From positions 9,184,027 to 9,248,026 of the forward strand of contig NC_087068.1 in NCBI RefSeq assembly GCF_963678635.1: a DNA stretch of 64,000 bases, given 5' to 3'. Within the stretch, counting starts at the first letter, position 1, and each line of letters begins with the position of its first letter. This stretch comes from Symsagittifera roscoffensis (lineage: Eukaryota; Xenacoelomorpha; Acoela; Convolutidae). The notes beneath the pieces were generated by a model. That model made no database searches. It was not told where the DNA came from and worked only from the letters and a program-made list of their open reading frames with translations. A program made the position numbers and the translations under genes. Shown here piece after piece: positions 33,841 to 45,369 of the stretch.

Positions 33841-34253
33841 ATCACATCTCGTCTGGAGGGATGATTTCTATTGATTTTACACTTTTTTAATGTTTTTGGT
33901 TTTTTCGTTCATTTATTTGTTTTTTCTTAGGTACTATACTACTTTTTGTTTGGTTTCCTGTATATCGTTAATTGTTTTTGGTCACAAACCTCTCAGGGAA
34001 CGACGGGACGGCCAATCCCCCACCCTTCCTGGAACGTGAATTTTCGGTCTTAACTAGGTTAAAACGCTATTAACGGGAATCCGGAAGGCTTCCGCGTTCC
34101 AAACTACCCTTCCGCCCCGTTGATTAGGGCCTTGTTATGAGCATCCCCTCGGCGCGGAGTGCTCGTCAATGGTTCTGCCGGTCATGAAGTTAAAAAGAAT
34201 TACACCCAGGAGCGCCATAAAAACATCTATGTAAAATTCGCCCGGAAGTCATA
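33841..34253 (+). repeat. Chimeric partial R2 at the duplication junction
   Basis: Bases 33841-33909 follow R2 unit 2 (42263-42331), then the sequence switches to the R2 unit 1 type (GTTAATTGTTTTTGGTCACA as at 32971, not CTTTAAGTGTTTTTGTTCAC). It ends at GAAGTCATAT, fused directly to the retroelement (TAGGATACAC). The switch is what an unequal exchange between neighbouring R2 units would leave. Confidence 0.85.
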
Positions 34254-34319
34254 TAGGATACACACTGCCCGCAAAAACTAGATATGAAACGATTGAAAAT
34301 GTGAAAGAAAATTTGTATC

Positions 34320-35363
34320 TTGAGAAGATTGAAGAAAATAAAAAGTTCATCAGGTCTTGTGAAGTCACTTAAGTCAGAGGCAGACGATGGACTGTCGAGC
34401 TCTTCGAAACTTCCAGAAAGACCCACGCTAGAGGAATTGGAAATGGATAAACCAGTATTACCAGAGATTGAACATTTAAGAGGAAAGGTAACAGACGAAC
34501 AGCTCGAAGCCATCAAGGACGTTCTAGATAGGAATCAGGGTGTTTTTTTGAGACATAAGGCAGACATTGGATACTGCAACTTTGTTGAACATGAAATAGG
34601 TACGAGAAGAACCGGCGGTGCCGCATAGGGAGGGGCGAGGCGTATGACCCCAAACAAATCGGATGCTTGTAGAAAAGAGATAGATACCCTACTAGAGTAT
34701 GACATGATAGAACCATCCCAGCCACCATGGGCGTGTGGAGTAGTGATGGCTAAAAAGAAAGGAGACCAACTTAGGTTTTGTTGTGACTCTCGATATCCGA
34801 ACTCCGTCACGGTGAAGAATGCATATCCCATAACTAGGATAGATGAAAGTCTCTCAAAATTTGGTGACGCAAAATTTTTATCATTCATGATCTATGGTCG
34901 GCCTTTTGGCAGGTACCACTGAGGAAGCAGGACAGAGACAAGACTGGTTTTGCTTGCGAACTGGGATTGTTTCAATGGAAAAGGATGCTTTTTGGCCTCT
35001 GCAATGCGACAGCCACCTTCCAACGACTAATGGCACAAGAGCTGACGAGCGTAACAAAGAAATATGGCAATTTAGTAATGTGCTACGTAGATGACGTGGT
35101 GATTGCAATACCCACTCTGGAGGACCACATTGAAATACTGGACGAGGTGTTTGCTTGTAAGAAGAGAGCAGGACTGAAGTGCAAGCCATCGAACTATAAA
35201 GTTTTCAAGGACTCGATCAAAAAACTGGGAAGAATGGTGGACCAGACCCAGATGCGGTAGAGCAAGTACTAACTTGGAAATTGCCAAAAACAGAACACCA
35301 GTTGATGAGCTTCTTAGGTTTCGCAAACAACTACAGGGAGTTCATCAAGGACTAGGCAGACAA
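34320..35363 (+). pseudogene. Reverse transcriptase region, copy 2, broken
   Basis: Base-for-base equivalent of 25897-26940 with the same frameshifts and the same stop, so those breaks predate the duplication. The YVDD box is at about 35083. Confidence 0.9.
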
Positions 35364-35373
35364 AGTATATCCA

Positions 35374-36744
35374 ATGCAACAACTCATGAGGCACAAGGGT
35401 AAAAAGTTCACGTGGAATAACGCAGCAGAGGAATCATTTCAAAGAATAAAAACGGAGTTGTGCGAAGCACCAGTGCTGGGTATGACCACGGAAAAGGGAA
35501 TGTACGTGCTGGACACGGATGCATCGCTGGTAGCGATCTCTGGAATATTCCACCAAGAACAGGAATGGAACGGAAAGACAGTCTTGAGACCGATAGCTTA
35601 CGGGAGCAAAGTCTTGAGTTATACAAAGATGAAGTACGGAGCATGCAAAGCGGAAATGTTCGCGGTAGTCACCTTTGTTGAAAAACATAGGGCATACCTA
35701 GGTAGCAAGCAATTCAAGCTGCGAGTCGACAACAGAGCATTCAGTTGGTTAAAAACGTCCTCAATGGACCAGAGCTACATCGGGAGATGGATAGTGCGCA
35801 TGGATGGTTACAACTTGATTATTGAGCACAGAACAAGAGACAAACATCAAAATGTCGACAGCTTGAGCAAACAGACGGATTTTTACGAGAGACAGGAGCA
35901 AAGGGAGGCCGACAGGCCGAAAATCAAACATGGCGTCTCATTTATGGACAAGGAGACGTATGACAGTCTCTCACTCACAAGGTGGCTTGACAAGTCAGGG
36001 AAACCAATAGAGGACCCTCCCGAGCTACCAATAGAAAATGAGACGAAAAAAATTCTCAAGAAGAAATCGGGGATGCTCAAGTCGAAGATAGTGAGGGAAA
36101 CTCTAAAAGCAAAAAGCTGTGACCTCGATGAAGTGGAGACAAGAAGGGTGACGATAGGAGAAGATCTGAGGAGACTACTCGAGAAACTAGCCGACGATAA
36201 ACCGGTAGCCCGGAACAATGATGAAGACAAACCAGAAGTCAACATATTGAAAAGAGGGGAAGCGGCTCAAGGCGAGGACTCAACAATATGGCAACTTGGC
36301 GACAAGGAAATTTTGCGGACATTAGTTGAGAAGATCCCAGAGGACATTCAAAGACAGACCACGCTTCGGAAGAAGAAAGTGACGTACAAGAAGGAAGCCG
36401 AACACCTGGGACCAGATCAAGAATCCTGGGAGTGGTCAAAACCGGAAGGAGACAGTGAGGAAGAGAATTTGTCCGGGGAGTCGGAAGAATGGGAGGATGA
36501 CTCAGAGAAGAGTGGTGATGATCAAGACAGTCTTTGCATGATATTAGCAGAAGAGAAAACGATGAACCAAGACAGGGAACTGCAAACAGACTCTTCCGCA
36601 GGAACTTACAACCTAGAGCAACAAGATGCGAACGGAGGAGAAGAGCTTGAGAAGATAGCGGTGTCGAGGAACCATTCAAGGAGCTATCGTGCAACTCAAA
36701 CGTCAGGACAAACCTGGAACCGGATGATGACAGGGAAGTCCTGA
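35374..36744 (+). pseudogene. RNase H domain plus charged spacer, copy 2
   Basis: Same 456-codon frame as 26951-28321. Three amino-acid differences: DTDASL instead of DTDASV, VEKHRAY instead of VEKYRAY, and KHGVSF instead of KHGFSF. All single-base differences seen in this frame change a residue, which fits absence of selection, though three is too few to test. Confidence 0.85.
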
Positions 36745-36808
36745 GAAAGACAGTTTGCGATAAGCTAAAAAAACGACATCCACAGTCCCCGGAGAACTGA
36801 ATGGTCAA

Positions 36809-37164
36809 ATGATGGTATTAAGGGAACAGGTCAAAGCGAGATACAGACTATCGGATCTGATACGAGCCCAGAAGAATGACAAGATGACGAGCAATCTCTC
36901 CAAATGGATCTGGACTGGGGACAAGGAGAAAGGAGTAGTTACAAGATCTTGTGCCAGTTCTACAAGGAGAGAAGGGATTTACTCTATCATACAGCTGATA
37001 GTGTGGTAGCCTGCAAGAGGAAAGATGAGGAAAAGATATTGCACAAGCATAATCTCATCATATTACCACAGCTACACCAGACGGAAGTGTTGTTCAGATC
37101 GCACGACCAGATGGCAAGTTACCAGTGCAGTCACTGGTTCCTAGCCTGTCTCCTAATAAGCTAA
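36809..37164 (+). pseudogene. Truncated integrase N-terminus, copy 2
   Basis: Equivalent of 28386-28741, with the same two-frame break and the same end after SHDQM. Confidence 0.8.
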
Positions 37165-37212
37165 TACCTTTTACTATTTGCTTTCTTATATCCACTTAAG
37201 TTTTTGGCAAAA

Positions 37213-37518
37213 ATAGTACCCCTCCGGTTCGACAAAAACAGGACCCCTCCGGATTGGCAAAAATAGTACCCCTCCGGATTGGCAAAAACAAGACCCCTCC
37301 GGATTGGCAAAATTGAGACCCCTCCGGATTGGCAAAAATAGTACCCCTCCGGATTGGCAAAAAAAGGACCCCTCCAGATTGGCAAAATTGGGACCTATCC
37401 GGATTACCAAAATTGGGACCCTCCGGATTGGCAAAAACAAGACCCCACCGGATTGGCAAAATTGGGACCCCTCCGGATTGGCAAAAACAGGACCCCTCCG
37501 GATTGGCATAAACAGCTT
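37213..37518. repeat. 25-bp minisatellite, copy 2
   Basis: Same unit order and the same variant units as 28790-29095, with no copy-number change that I could see. Minisatellites usually change length quickly, so this identity argues that the duplication is very recent or an assembly product. Confidence 0.95.
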
Positions 37519-38494
37519 TTCCGGGACTTTTAAAATATTCATCCTATACCCTTCCGGGTAAGTTCTCCGATGCTGTTATGCTGTAGGAACTAACTAGGAA
37601 GGATGTATTTTCTGTCCAAAGACCATTCCGGATTAAAGCTAAACCTCCTATTTGACAATTCACCTTAACTGTGAAGGGTCTTATAAATAGCCTAATATCG
37701 ACTCGACTATGGTTTTCTGCTTTCCTTAGCCTTCCCTTTTTGTCTAGAACAGCGTAAAATTGCCATAATCAACCGTAACTACCCTTTGGTAGGGATGTGA
37801 GGGCTTTCCAAAAATTTTTTTTAAAAACGTGAAGGGTCTACATTCCCGAATTAGTGAGTTTGCTAAAAACAGTCTTAAAAATTTTTCACGGTTATTTTTT
37901 GAATAATTGATAGTTCTATGAGTAAGCTCACCTAATTTTTGATCTAATGGTACTAAAATCAACTGGATTTGTCCAGCTGTTCCAAAGTTTTTAACCAAAA
38001 CGTCTTTTTTCTAAAATCAAAAAAATTTTCTCTCTTATAAGTTCCGCCTAACTTTTTTTCGCAATTTTGTTCTTTTCGACCTAAAAATTATTGATCCGAG
38101 CTCAAAAGGCCTCTACTTGTCTAGTTCAATGCGAAAAACCCGATCTTAAACGTTCCAGCTGAAAAAATTTTCCAAAAAAAATGCTATTTGGACCCTTCCG
38201 GATTGATGAATCCACTAAATCAAACACGTTAAGTTCGATTTCACTGTAACCCAGAAGGTTATTGGCAAACCGGTTTTAAAACCTGTTGATTCCTTTGTGA
38301 AAGTTATCAGCAAAACATTTTTTACTGTCCTAACTCAAAAATTTCAAAAAAAATTTCTTATTTTGTAGTGTTTTTTTTTCAAACCTCAAGAAACTTCGGT
38401 TTTTGGTACCCAATTAGTTCCAACCACTTCTGAACAAAACCTCATCGGTTCTACCTATTATACTAGCACAATTTCAATGTACCTCACTACTTCA
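37519..38494. other. AT-rich gene-free stretch, copy 2
   Basis: Equivalent of 29100-30072. No gene or RNA supported. Confidence 0.5.
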
Positions 38495-41272
38495 GCGCTT
38501 TTTTTTTGTTTCAAAAAAGATCGATATCTCAAAAATCGCGATTTGTGGGGGGTCAAATTATCGCTATTTTGACACTAAAAACCGGTCTGCTTACTGTGTT
38601 TTTCACTGACAAAAGGTATAAGAGTATTAATATAGGCTGCATAAATAGTAAGACTAGTATTATTTTACCCGTCTGGGTTTGTTCAATACCCGAATTAAGG
38701 TGTTTAACTCGAAAATTCGCAGTTCGGTGAAGGGTCACTACAGTGCAGTCACTGTCGAGCCCCCCACAGATTAATATCATACTTTGTGTACCAAAAGGGA
38801 TATAAAACTTGTTAACGATACGCAACAGTCGATTGTTGTTGCCCGTGAGACCTTGCCGGCTGCTCCTTGCACTGCTCGGCGGATCAGTTTTTTACTCCTA
38901 TCAATTGAACCATCCGGATTGAGCGCAAATTAGCATTAATGTGCTTAAACACTCAAACGACCCTACAGTACAAGCAACAGAAAAAGCCACGGTTTTGATC
39001 GTAACTATTCTGTTTGATATAAATGCCTCTAATACTTATGACAGACTTATAACACTAATGAGAAAGTTCCAGTCATAAACAAGGGCATTGCGCAAAAACG
39101 ATACAGAAATGTTTTAAGCTCCGATCTGTGACTTAAATTTTGTTGTTTGGTTGTATTATGGTGATTTTTGATTTGTTAGAGTAGTTTTGATGAAATACCG
39201 TTTTTGACAGCACATTTCAGGTAATGGGAAACAGCTGCGCATACTTCGATCACATTTATCAATACAACTGGTGGAAAGCGAGACTGAATTCAATCTTTGT
39301 TCCTGGTTTGAATTTTGGTTTCCTTCTATGTTCAATCGTAGTTCATTTGGTAAAAGGGAGGCTTTACGCTTTATAATAACAAATTGGTTCAAAGAATTTT
39401 AGTTGTTAGATTTCCCAGCAGGATGAAAAAAAAACCAGTGATCCAGTTTTTTCAAAATGGGTAGTGTTATTTCGCTTGCGATCAGCAAGCGTTATCAAAT
39501 CGGAATTTAGACTTTTTATTGGGTTCACAACTAGCTAAACAAAATCACCTCGAAATCATAAAGTTTAAATTGAACTACTGGCTACTAGTTACTACTGAGT
39601 ACTGGTACATGTTATATCTAAAACTAAAACCCATAAGATAATTAATTTTAATATCATTTTTATATTAGTTTTTTTAATTAATTTTTGTATTACTTTTCTG
39701 CTCAGGATTTTTGGCTTCATGCTGGTCGACTTAATCTCCGTCGGTTCAGTGTCCGATTTGTGTAGTCCTAGTTTGTTCAATACCCGAACTAAGGTGCTTA
39801 ACTCGGATATTCGCAGTTCCGTGAAGGGTCACTACAGTGCAGTCACTGTCGAGCCCCCCACAGATTAATATCTTAATTTTTGTACCAAAAGGGATACAAA
39901 ACTTGTTAACAATACGCAACAGTCGATTGTTGTTGCCCGTGAGACCTTGCCTGCTGCTCCTTGCACTGTTCGGCGGATCAGGTTTTTACTCCTATCAGTT
40001 GACCCATCCGGATTGAGCGCAAATTAGCATTAATGTGCTTAAACACTCAAACAACCCTACAGTACAGGCAACAGAAAAAACCACGGTTTTGATCGTAACT
40101 ATTCTGTTTGATATAAATGCCTCTAACACTTATGACAGACTTATAACACTAATGAGAAAGTTCCAGTCAAAAACAGGGGCATTGCGCAAAAACGATACAG
40201 AAATGTTTTTGGATAGAAGCTCCGATCGGTGACTTAAATTTTGTTGTTTGGATGTATTATGGTGATTATTGATTTGTTAGGGTAGTTTTGATGAAATACC
40301 GATTTTGACAGCACATTTCAGGTAATGGGAAACAGCTGCGCATACTTCGATCACATCATTCTATACAACTGGTGGAAAGCGAGGCTGAATTCAGTCTTTT
40401 TTCCGGGTTTGAATTTTGGTTTCCTTCTAAGTTCAATCGTAGTTCATTTGGTAAAAGGGAGGCTTTATGCTCTATAATAACAAAGTGGTTCAAAGAATTT
40501 TAGTTCTTAGATTTCCCAGCAGGATGAAAAAAAACCAGTGATCCGGTTTTCTCAAAATGGGTAGTATTACTTCGCTTGCGATCAGCAAGCGTTATCAAAT
40601 CGGAATTTAGACTTTTTATTGGGTTCACAACTAGCTCAACAAAATCAGCTCAAAATCATGAAAGTTTTTATTGAGCTTCTGGCTACTAGTTACTACTGAG
40701 TATTGGTACATGTTATATCTAAAACTAAAACCCATAAGATAATTAATTTTAATATCATTTTTATATTAGTTTTTTTAATTAATTTTTGTAATACTTTTCT
40801 GCTCAGGTTTTTTGGCATCATGCTTGTCGACTTAATCTCCGTCGGTTCAGTTTCCGATTTTTGTAGCCCTAGTTTGTTCAATACCCGATCTAAGGTGCTC
40901 ATCTCGGATATTCGCAGTTCCGTGAAGGGTCACTACAGTGCAGTCACTGTCGAGCCCCACACAGATTACTATCTTACTTTTTGTACCAAAAGGGATAAAA
41001 ACTTGTTAACGAAACCCAACAGTCAATTGTTGTTGTCCTTGAGCCGCTTCTTGTCGCTCCTCGCACTGCTTGCCGGATTAGTCTTCTTTTCTAATCCCAA
41101 GACCCTTCCGGATTGAGCGCAAATTAACATTAACGTGCCTGAATACTCAAACAACCCTGGAGTACAAGCAACACAAACTGGCCACAAAGTTTGATCGTAA
41201 AGATCCTGACTGAAATAAACGCCTGTAACAACAATATATCTAACAGCAACAAACGGAAGGGTCGGGTCACAT
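38495..41272 (-). repeat. Tandem array of R1 and captured gene 3' end, copy 2
   Basis: Equivalent of 30073-32850. The captured fragments are at 39057-39769 and 40151-40871. With copy 1 this makes four captured fragments besides the parent gene. Confidence 0.9.
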
Positions 41273-42262
41273 CTCATCTGGAGGGATGATTTCTACTGAT
41301 TTTATACTTTTTTTACTGTTATTGTTTTTTTCGTTCATTTATTTGTTTTTTCTTAGGTACTATACTACTTTTTGTTTGGTTTCCTGTATATCGTTAATTG
41401 TTTTTGGTCACAAACCTCTCAGGGAACGACGGGACGGCCAATCCCCCACCCTTCCTGGAACGTGAATTTTCGGTCTTAACTAGGTTAAAACGCTATTAAC
41501 GGGAATCCGGAAGGCTTCCGCGTTCCAAACTACCCTTCCGCCCCGTTGATTAGGGCCTTGTTATGAGCATCCCCTCGGCGCGGAGTGCTCGTCAATGGTT
41601 CTGCCGGTCATGAAGTTAAAAAGAATTACACCCAGGAGCGCCATAAAAACATCTATGTAAAATTCGCCCGGAAGTCATATCGACGGAAAATAAAGCGAGG
41701 TTCTAAAACGACTGGCCAGCGTCTGAACAAAGCTCGTAGTTGTTGCCGCTGAGACTACTGTTGTTCTGATTTCGCAGTTTCAGTGTGTGCGAAATAATAA
41801 AAGGTTACGTGTCTTTCACGTCCAAATCGATTAGCATGTCAGTCAAAACTAACCCCTCCCGATTTGTCTGATCGTTGAATTAACGTCACTAATTCATCAA
41901 AACCATAAATTTTCCCAGTTAGATGTTCCAATATAAATCGGAATGCGAAATTGCATTTTGACCATTCTGGTCTTTTGTCACAATAATGTCTTTGGGGGTC
42001 GAGCCTCCGATTCCGTGCTTTTTCAGTAATAACGTCGTTATTACTCCCAATTCGTGGCACGGGAGGGTTCTGCTCCTTCCTTCCACACTGAAGCCTCCTT
42101 TCAGTCTATGGTCTCCAATTAGTTGTCTTATCGTGCGCGATTGTCACGATAAGAGGCTTTGTTTTTTATATCGTTCTCGTTCGACTATCTCTCACTAATT
42201 CGGTTGTTGTTGTGTTTTTTGTCCTTTTTTAGTCAAAAATAGACATTTCCGCATTTCTCAGA
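41268..42262 (+). repeat. R2 repeat unit 1, copy 2
   Basis: Equivalent of 32846-33840 with one substitution seen near its start (ACTGTTATTG versus ACTTTTATTG). Confidence 0.85.
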
Positions 42263-43830
42263 ATCACATCTCGTCTGGAGGGATGATTTCTATTGATTTT
42301 ACACTTTTTTAATGTTTTTGGTTTTTTCGTTTATTTGTTTGTTTTTTCTTAGGTACTATACTACTTTTTGTTTGGTTTCCTGTATATCTTTAAGTGTTTT
42401 TGTTCACAAACCACTCAGGGAACGACGGGACGGCCAATCCCCCACCCTTCCTGGAACGTGAATTTTTGGTCTTAACAAGGTTAAAAAGCTATTCACGGGA
42501 ATCCGGAAGGCTTCCGCGTTCCAAACTACCCTTCCGCCCCGGTGGTTAGGCCCTTATTATGAGCATCCGCTCGGCGCGGAATGCTCGTCAACGGTTCTGC
42601 CGGTCATGATGTTAAAAAGAACAATACCCAGGAGCGCCATAAAATCATCTATGTAACATTCGCCCGGAAGAACATATCGACGGAAAATAGTGCTAGGTTC
42701 TAAAACGACTGGCCATTGTCTAAACACAGCTCTACATGCTTTTCACCGTCTCTGCCAAAGCCAGTTCTTTCGGTGGTCTTCCTAATATGGGGTCAACAAA
42801 AAACTTTACTGTTTCCGGCTTCGATCAGAACGGCCTAATTAACTTAATTATATGCAAAAATAGTGAGCTCATGCTTGGTCTCAGTATCCCCAGACCACAA
42901 GGTCACTCCTAAAAACAGGGTTGCTACTCATTTATCATATTACTAATGTTTTTGTTCAGTAGATAAAAATCAACATCTCCGTCGAAGATGGATCAACCCT
43001 TTCCCTTATTTCCTAGCTTCTCACAATCTGAAAACGAATTTAGATGTTAATTAAATTCAACTCAGGACATTCAGGGAAGCTAAAAATTTGTATAAAACAG
43101 TTCAAGTTCCAATCCCGAGACCCTTACAGATTCTGGAATCCGGAGAAACAACACTCTTATTTCTTTCCGGAAGGCTGGACACGTCGTTCCAACACCCTTC
43201 CAGTTTCTTGTGAACTTCACCGTAACGATTGTAGCGGCACAACCGTTACAACTCGGAGTGGTTTCTGACAATTTCTAACCACAGTTTCAATCTTCTGCCG
43301 TTTTTTCGTAGTTGTTGTCGCTGAGACTACTGTGGTTCTGATTTCGCAGTTTCAGTGTGTGCGAAATGATAAAAGGTTACGTGTCTTTCACGTCCAAATC
43401 GATTAGCATGTCAGTCAAAACTAACCCCTCCCGATTCGTCCAATCGTTCAATTAACGTCACTAATTCATCAAAACCATAAATCTTCCCAGGTAGACGTTC
43501 CAATATAAATTGGAATACGAAATTGCATTTTGACCATTCTGGTCGATTGTCACAATGTTGTCTCTAGGGGGTCGAGCCTCCGATTCCGTGCTTTTTCAGT
43601 AATAACGTCGTTATTACTCCCAATTCGTGACACGAGAGGGTACTGCTCCTTCCTTCCACACTGAAGCCTCCTGTCAGTCAATGGTCTCCAATTAGTTGTC
43701 TTATCGTGCGCGATCGTCACGATAAGAGGCTTCGTTTTTTATATCGTTCTCGTCCGACTATCTCTCACTAATTCGGTTGTTGTTGTGTTTTTCGTCACTT
43801 TTTTGTCAAAATTGGACATTTCCCGCATTT
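42263..43830 (+). repeat. R2 repeat unit 2, most complete copy
   Basis: Begins at CACATCTCGTCTGGAGG and is diverged from unit 1 by scattered substitutions. Unlike unit 1 it includes an extra internal section, about 42680-43310, that is shared with the palindrome spacer and arm (13850-14480). It then rejoins unit 1 sequence at GCAGTTTCAGTGTGTGCGAA. It carries the near-perfect hairpin at about 43213-43250. Unit 1 therefore looks like an internally deleted derivative of unit 2. Confidence 0.8.
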
Positions 43831-43994
43831 CTCAGAAATAGACTGTCTGCAATCGAACTTTCGAAAATAAAAGATTCCAGAATATTCTAGCCTCCTTTTC
43901 AATCATACACGATCACTAAGGCCTCTTATGTCTTTTTCGTGCTGCGAAGGAAGGTTCCGCTGTGCCAATCCGGTGGAATATCACATATTTTAAA

Positions 43995-44220
43995 ACCTAA
44001 GTATGGGGGCGTTCTTATTTTCTAGAGTGGGGGGGGGGGGGGTATTTTGGTGGTGGCCTTAAAGCTGCAACAAGGGTTTTAGTCTCATGTCGCTTGGCTC
44101 CGACCGCTTGAGGTAGAAAAACACAAGAGATAGTTTTTCTGACTCCTGAGCCAATGGTTATAGGGCCTATGTTTCTTTAACCTCATATGTGACTTAAGTA
44201 GGCGACTGTTACAATGGTGA
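43995..44220 (+). repeat. R3 dispersed repeat, copy two, with a 13-G run
   Basis: Partner of 19495-19725. It contains an uninterrupted run of about 13 G at 44029-44041 where the other copy has GTGGGGGTG. It ends about 50 bases before the splice-acceptor-like site of the next gene. Confidence 0.85.
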
Positions 44221-44283
44221 TTTAGTGGGATTATTCAAAGAAGTTTTTAAGAGGCCAATTAATGAAACTTTCCAGTTGCGGTA

Positions 44284-44715
44284 ATGCCTGTACCTTTAAA
44301 AGCCAAGCAGAACCATCCAGGAGTTGAAAATCATGCAATAGCCCGAATTCGACGCTCATCCTCATTTAAATCAAAGACTAAAGTTAAAACAGCGGTGGCA
44401 ATTTTGTCTGTTGAAAAGAAACAAAAGCCAGCAATTCACTTGGGGACTCCTTTCCGAAAGACTAAACTGAAGGTAACTAAATGCAAACCATTTACTTTCG
44501 AACATGGAGTTGAGGCCGAGCCAAAAACTATGAAAGCTAAAACGATAACAGTGGATATAAAACAAGATGCTACAAGTTCAGTTCAACGAGATAAATTAAT
44601 TTCGATGGAAGTCGACTCAAAAGAAAACAGTAATCATACTGCAAGTACAAATGAGAAAGTTCCAGTCAAAAAAAGGGACATTGCGCAAAAACGATACAGA
44701 AATCTATTTGGATAG
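44284..44715 (+). CDS. Basic protein with TPX2-like motif, 143 aa (possibly the last exon)
   Basis: True ATG and a stop at 44713-44715. The protein is Lys-rich with a central GTPFRKTKLKVTKCKPFTFE, close in form to the KPFxF-type motifs of TPX2-family spindle proteins, followed by an acidic-to-basic tail ending KRDIAQKRYRNLFG. TPX2 proteins bind microtubules and activate Aurora A kinase; assigning this one to the family is inference from a single motif. An acceptor-like ACTTTCCAG at 44267-44275 precedes the ATG, and the frame is open from it (AVMPVPLK), so the ORF could be a terminal exon of a larger gene with upstream exons hidden in or beyond the repeats. Its last 22 codons and 3' flank are the source of the four fragments in the R1 arrays. 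Confidence 0.55.
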   Translation: MPVPLKAKQNHPGVENHAIARIRRSSSFKSKTKVKTAVAILSVEKKQKPAIHLGTPFRKTKLKVTKCKPFTFEHGVEAEPKTMKAKTITVDIKQDATSSVQRDKLISMEVDSKENSNHTASTNEKVPVKKRDIAQKRYRNLFG

Positions 44716-45369
44716 AAGCTCCGATCTGTGACTTAAATTTTGTTGTTTGGTTGTATTATGGTGATTTTTGATTTGTTAGAATAGTTTTGCTGAAATACCG
44801 TTTTTGACAGCACATTTCAGGCAATGGGAAACAGCTGCGCATACTTCGATCACATTATTCAATACAACTGGTGGAAAGCGAGGCTGAATTCAATCTTTTT
44901 TCCTGGTTTGAATTTTGGTTTCCTTCTAAGTTCAATCGTAGTTCATTTGGTAAGAGGGAGGCTTTACGCTTTATAATAACAAAGTGGTTCAAAGAATTTT
45001 AGTTGTTAGATTTCCCAGCAGGATGAAAAACAACTGTGATCCAGTTTTCTCAAAATGGGTAGTGTTATTTCGCTTGCGATCAGCAAGCGTTGTCAAATCG
45101 CAATTTAGACTTTTTATTGGGTTCACAACTAGCTCAACAAAATCAGCTCAAAATCATGAAAGTTTAAATTGAACTACTGGCTACTAGTTGCTACTGAGTA
45201 CTGGTACATGTTATATCTAGAACTAAAACCCATAAGATAATTAATTTGAATATCATTTTTATATTAGTTTTTTTAATTAATTTTTCTATTACTTTTCTGC
45301 TCAGGATTTTTTGGCATCATGCTTGTCGACTTAATCTCCGTCGGTTCAGTTTCCGATTTGTGTAGTCCT
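44716..45369 (+). other. 3' flank of the TPX2-like gene, donor of captured fragments
   Basis: With 44650-44715 this is the part present in the R1 arrays (for example ACAGCTGCGCATACTTCGAT and CTTGCGATCAGCAAGCGTT). The CTTGCGATCAGCAAG word is itself an inverted repeat. No poly-A signal or poly-A tail marks the end of the captured part (GTAGTCCT), so it is not a simple processed transcript. Confidence 0.75.

Larger units (their letters stand above)
25831..33909 (+). repeat. 8.1-kb tandem duplication, copy 1
   Basis: From TAGGATACACACTGCC at 25831 the sequence is repeated at 34254 (offset 8423, or 8422 between single-base homopolymer indels) to about 42331. By eye I found seven substitutions (near 27104, 27264, 27514, 31458, 31979, 32246 and 32917) and three homopolymer length changes (near 29930, 31005 and 32105). 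The join to copy 2 is bridged by 33910-34253, which follows R2 unit 1 (32918-33256) and not the R2 unit found after copy 2. Content: RT, RNase H, integrase stub, 25-bp minisatellite, R1-gene-fragment array and R2. Confidence 0.95.
34254..42331 (+). repeat. 8.1-kb tandem duplication, copy 2
   Basis: Second copy of 25831-33909, in the same order and orientation. It lacks the gag and protease regions, which lie left of the duplicated block. Beyond 42331 it continues into a full R2 unit 2 that copy 1 does not have. Confidence 0.95.
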
